From UBA6164 sp964527325 (GTDB lineage Bacteria > Patescibacteriota > Gracilibacteria > BD1-5 > UBA6164): 6,186 nucleotides of DNA. Below are positions 5,187 to 6,186 of this stretch, in pieces (the first letter of the stretch is position 1; every line of letters begins with the position of its first letter). Both the position numbers and the translations under genes were made by a program. Location of the stretch: assembly GCA_964527325.1 (NCBI GenBank), contig CAZGNU010000073.1:1-6186 (forward strand). Direction: 5' to 3'. Below the pieces are notes generated by a model. It did no database searches, was not told the origin of the DNA, and saw only the letters and a program-made list of their open reading frames with translations.

Positions 5187-6186
5187 TTATGTCCCCAGGA
5201 CAGAAAGAATTTCTTCAATAGAAGTTTCTCATAGTACAACTTTTAGTAAGCCGTCTTCTTTTACTGGAACCATTCAATCTCAAATTGCTTGAATCTCGAT
5301 TTGTAACCTAGAAGCATTTTTTAACATAAGTTCTTCTATTTTATCTGTCATTTCTAATATTTCATATAAACCTATTCTTCAATTGTATCATGTGTTATAA
5401 CAATCCTTACATCACTCATCATTAGCCTTATATAGTTTTAAATCATTTTTATCCTTTATATATTTTCATACTTTTCATACAATATATTCCTTTATTTTAT
5501 CACTAGCTTGATATGATATTTTACAATGAGTACATAATTTTCTAGCAAGTCTTTGGGATATTATCATTCTTAAACTTGAACTAATTAAAAGTGGATCTAC
5601 TCATAAATTAACAAGTCTTTGAATAGTATGTGAAGCTGAATTGGTATGTATTGTAGAAAAAACTATATGTCACGTAATTGATGCTTCAACAGCTAACTTT
5701 GCAGTTTCTTCATCTCTGATTTCTCATACCATAATTATATCTGGATCTTGTCTCAAAAGACTTCTTAATCATTTAGCAAAAGTAAACTTAATACTAGGAT
5801 TTATTTGTGTATGATTTACTCACTTTATTCTATATTCAACAGGGTCCTCAAGAGTAGAAATGTTTTTTTCTGATGAGTCAAATTGTGATAAAAGTGCAAA
5901 TAATGAAGTTGATTTTCATGAACCCGTTGGTCATACTGCTAATATCATTCAATAATTATCTTTCAAATGTTTTTTTATTTTAACCATATTATATGGCATA
6001 ATACCTAAATCTTTTAGCTCAGGTGGTTTATCATCCTTTTTAAGTAATCTAATTACACATTTTTCTCAATAAATGGTAGGTATTACTGATACTCTCATAT
6101 CAATTGATTTTCATCAAAATAATTTATAAGCTATTTTTCAATCTTGTGGCAATCTATGCTCATCAATTCTAAGATAAGCCATAATT
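5187..6186 (-). CDS. pilB: PilB/GspE-type pilus assembly (type II secretion) ATPase, C-terminal part; 5' end outside window
   Basis: The visible 332 residues are the catalytic half of a secretion/pilus hexameric ATPase that powers pilin polymerisation at the inner membrane. Motifs in order (numbered from the window edge): RLPQDG (10-15), YGEK, Walker A GPTGSGKS (85-92), Asp box TLEDPVEY (from 111), Walker B DIIMVGEIRD (149-158), His box with TGHIVFSTIHT (171-181), and a zinc-type tetracysteine (C218, C221, C259, C262). The tetracysteine marks PilB/GspE rather than the retraction ATPase PilT. About 20 of 25 glycines are TGA, including invariant ones. The ATG at 6180-6182 is not the start: IMAYLRIDEHRLPQDG is the usual mid-protein stretch, and the frame is open to the edge, so the N-terminal part lies beyond it. 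The stop is TAA at 5187-5189. A pilin gene nearby supports the pilus role; GspE remains possible. Confidence 0.92.

Noticed and set aside
5187..6186. PilT retraction ATPase
   Set aside because: The CxxC...CxxC tetracysteine and the RLPQDG segment fit PilB/GspE rather than PilT.

Overview
The window is strongly AT-rich and only makes sense if TGA is read as glycine (translation table 25). Under the standard code almost every gene here breaks at internal TGA codons. With TGA = Gly they become full-length proteins that start with ATG and end in TAA or TAG. The decisive evidence is a partial secretion/pilus ATPase at the right edge. TGA there encodes two of the three Walker A glycines (GPTGSGKS), the PQDG glycine and the VGE glycine of Walker B. 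TGG is still used for tryptophan, for example the conserved fibronectin type III Trp. This code, together with type IV pilus genes and many small unknown proteins, points to a Candidate Phyla Radiation bacterium of the Absconditabacteria (SR1) / Gracilibacteria (BD1-5) group. The sequence alone does not separate the two.

Layout. (1) 1-2801, plus strand: a promoter, then four closely spaced genes (89, 167, 423 and 167 aa), ended by a hairpin terminator. The first two are unrecognised. The third is unrecognised but carries motifs that resemble the TIKI/TraB/ChaN hydrolase fold. The fourth is a divergent LemA-like protein with an N-terminal membrane anchor. (2) 2817-3824, minus strand: a secreted surface protein with a signal peptide, an FN3 domain, a second Ig-like domain, a 16-residue-repeat stalk and an LPETG sortase anchor. 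(3) 3958-4500, plus strand: a type IV pilin/pseudopilin. It diverges from the surface-protein gene and ends in a 40-bp perfect palindrome shared with the convergent minus-strand genes. (4) 4543-6186, minus strand: the PilB/GspE-type ATPase (5' end outside the window), followed after 97 bases containing a probable promoter by two small unknown helical proteins (86 and 91 aa).

The pilin, the ATPase and the LPXTG surface protein all belong to the cell surface and fit a host-attached or otherwise contact-dependent lifestyle, though that lifestyle is inferred. None of the genes with a visible start has a clear G-rich Shine-Dalgarno sequence. No tRNA, rRNA, CRISPR array, insertion sequence or origin was recognised. 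No gene-free stretch exceeds about 130 bases.
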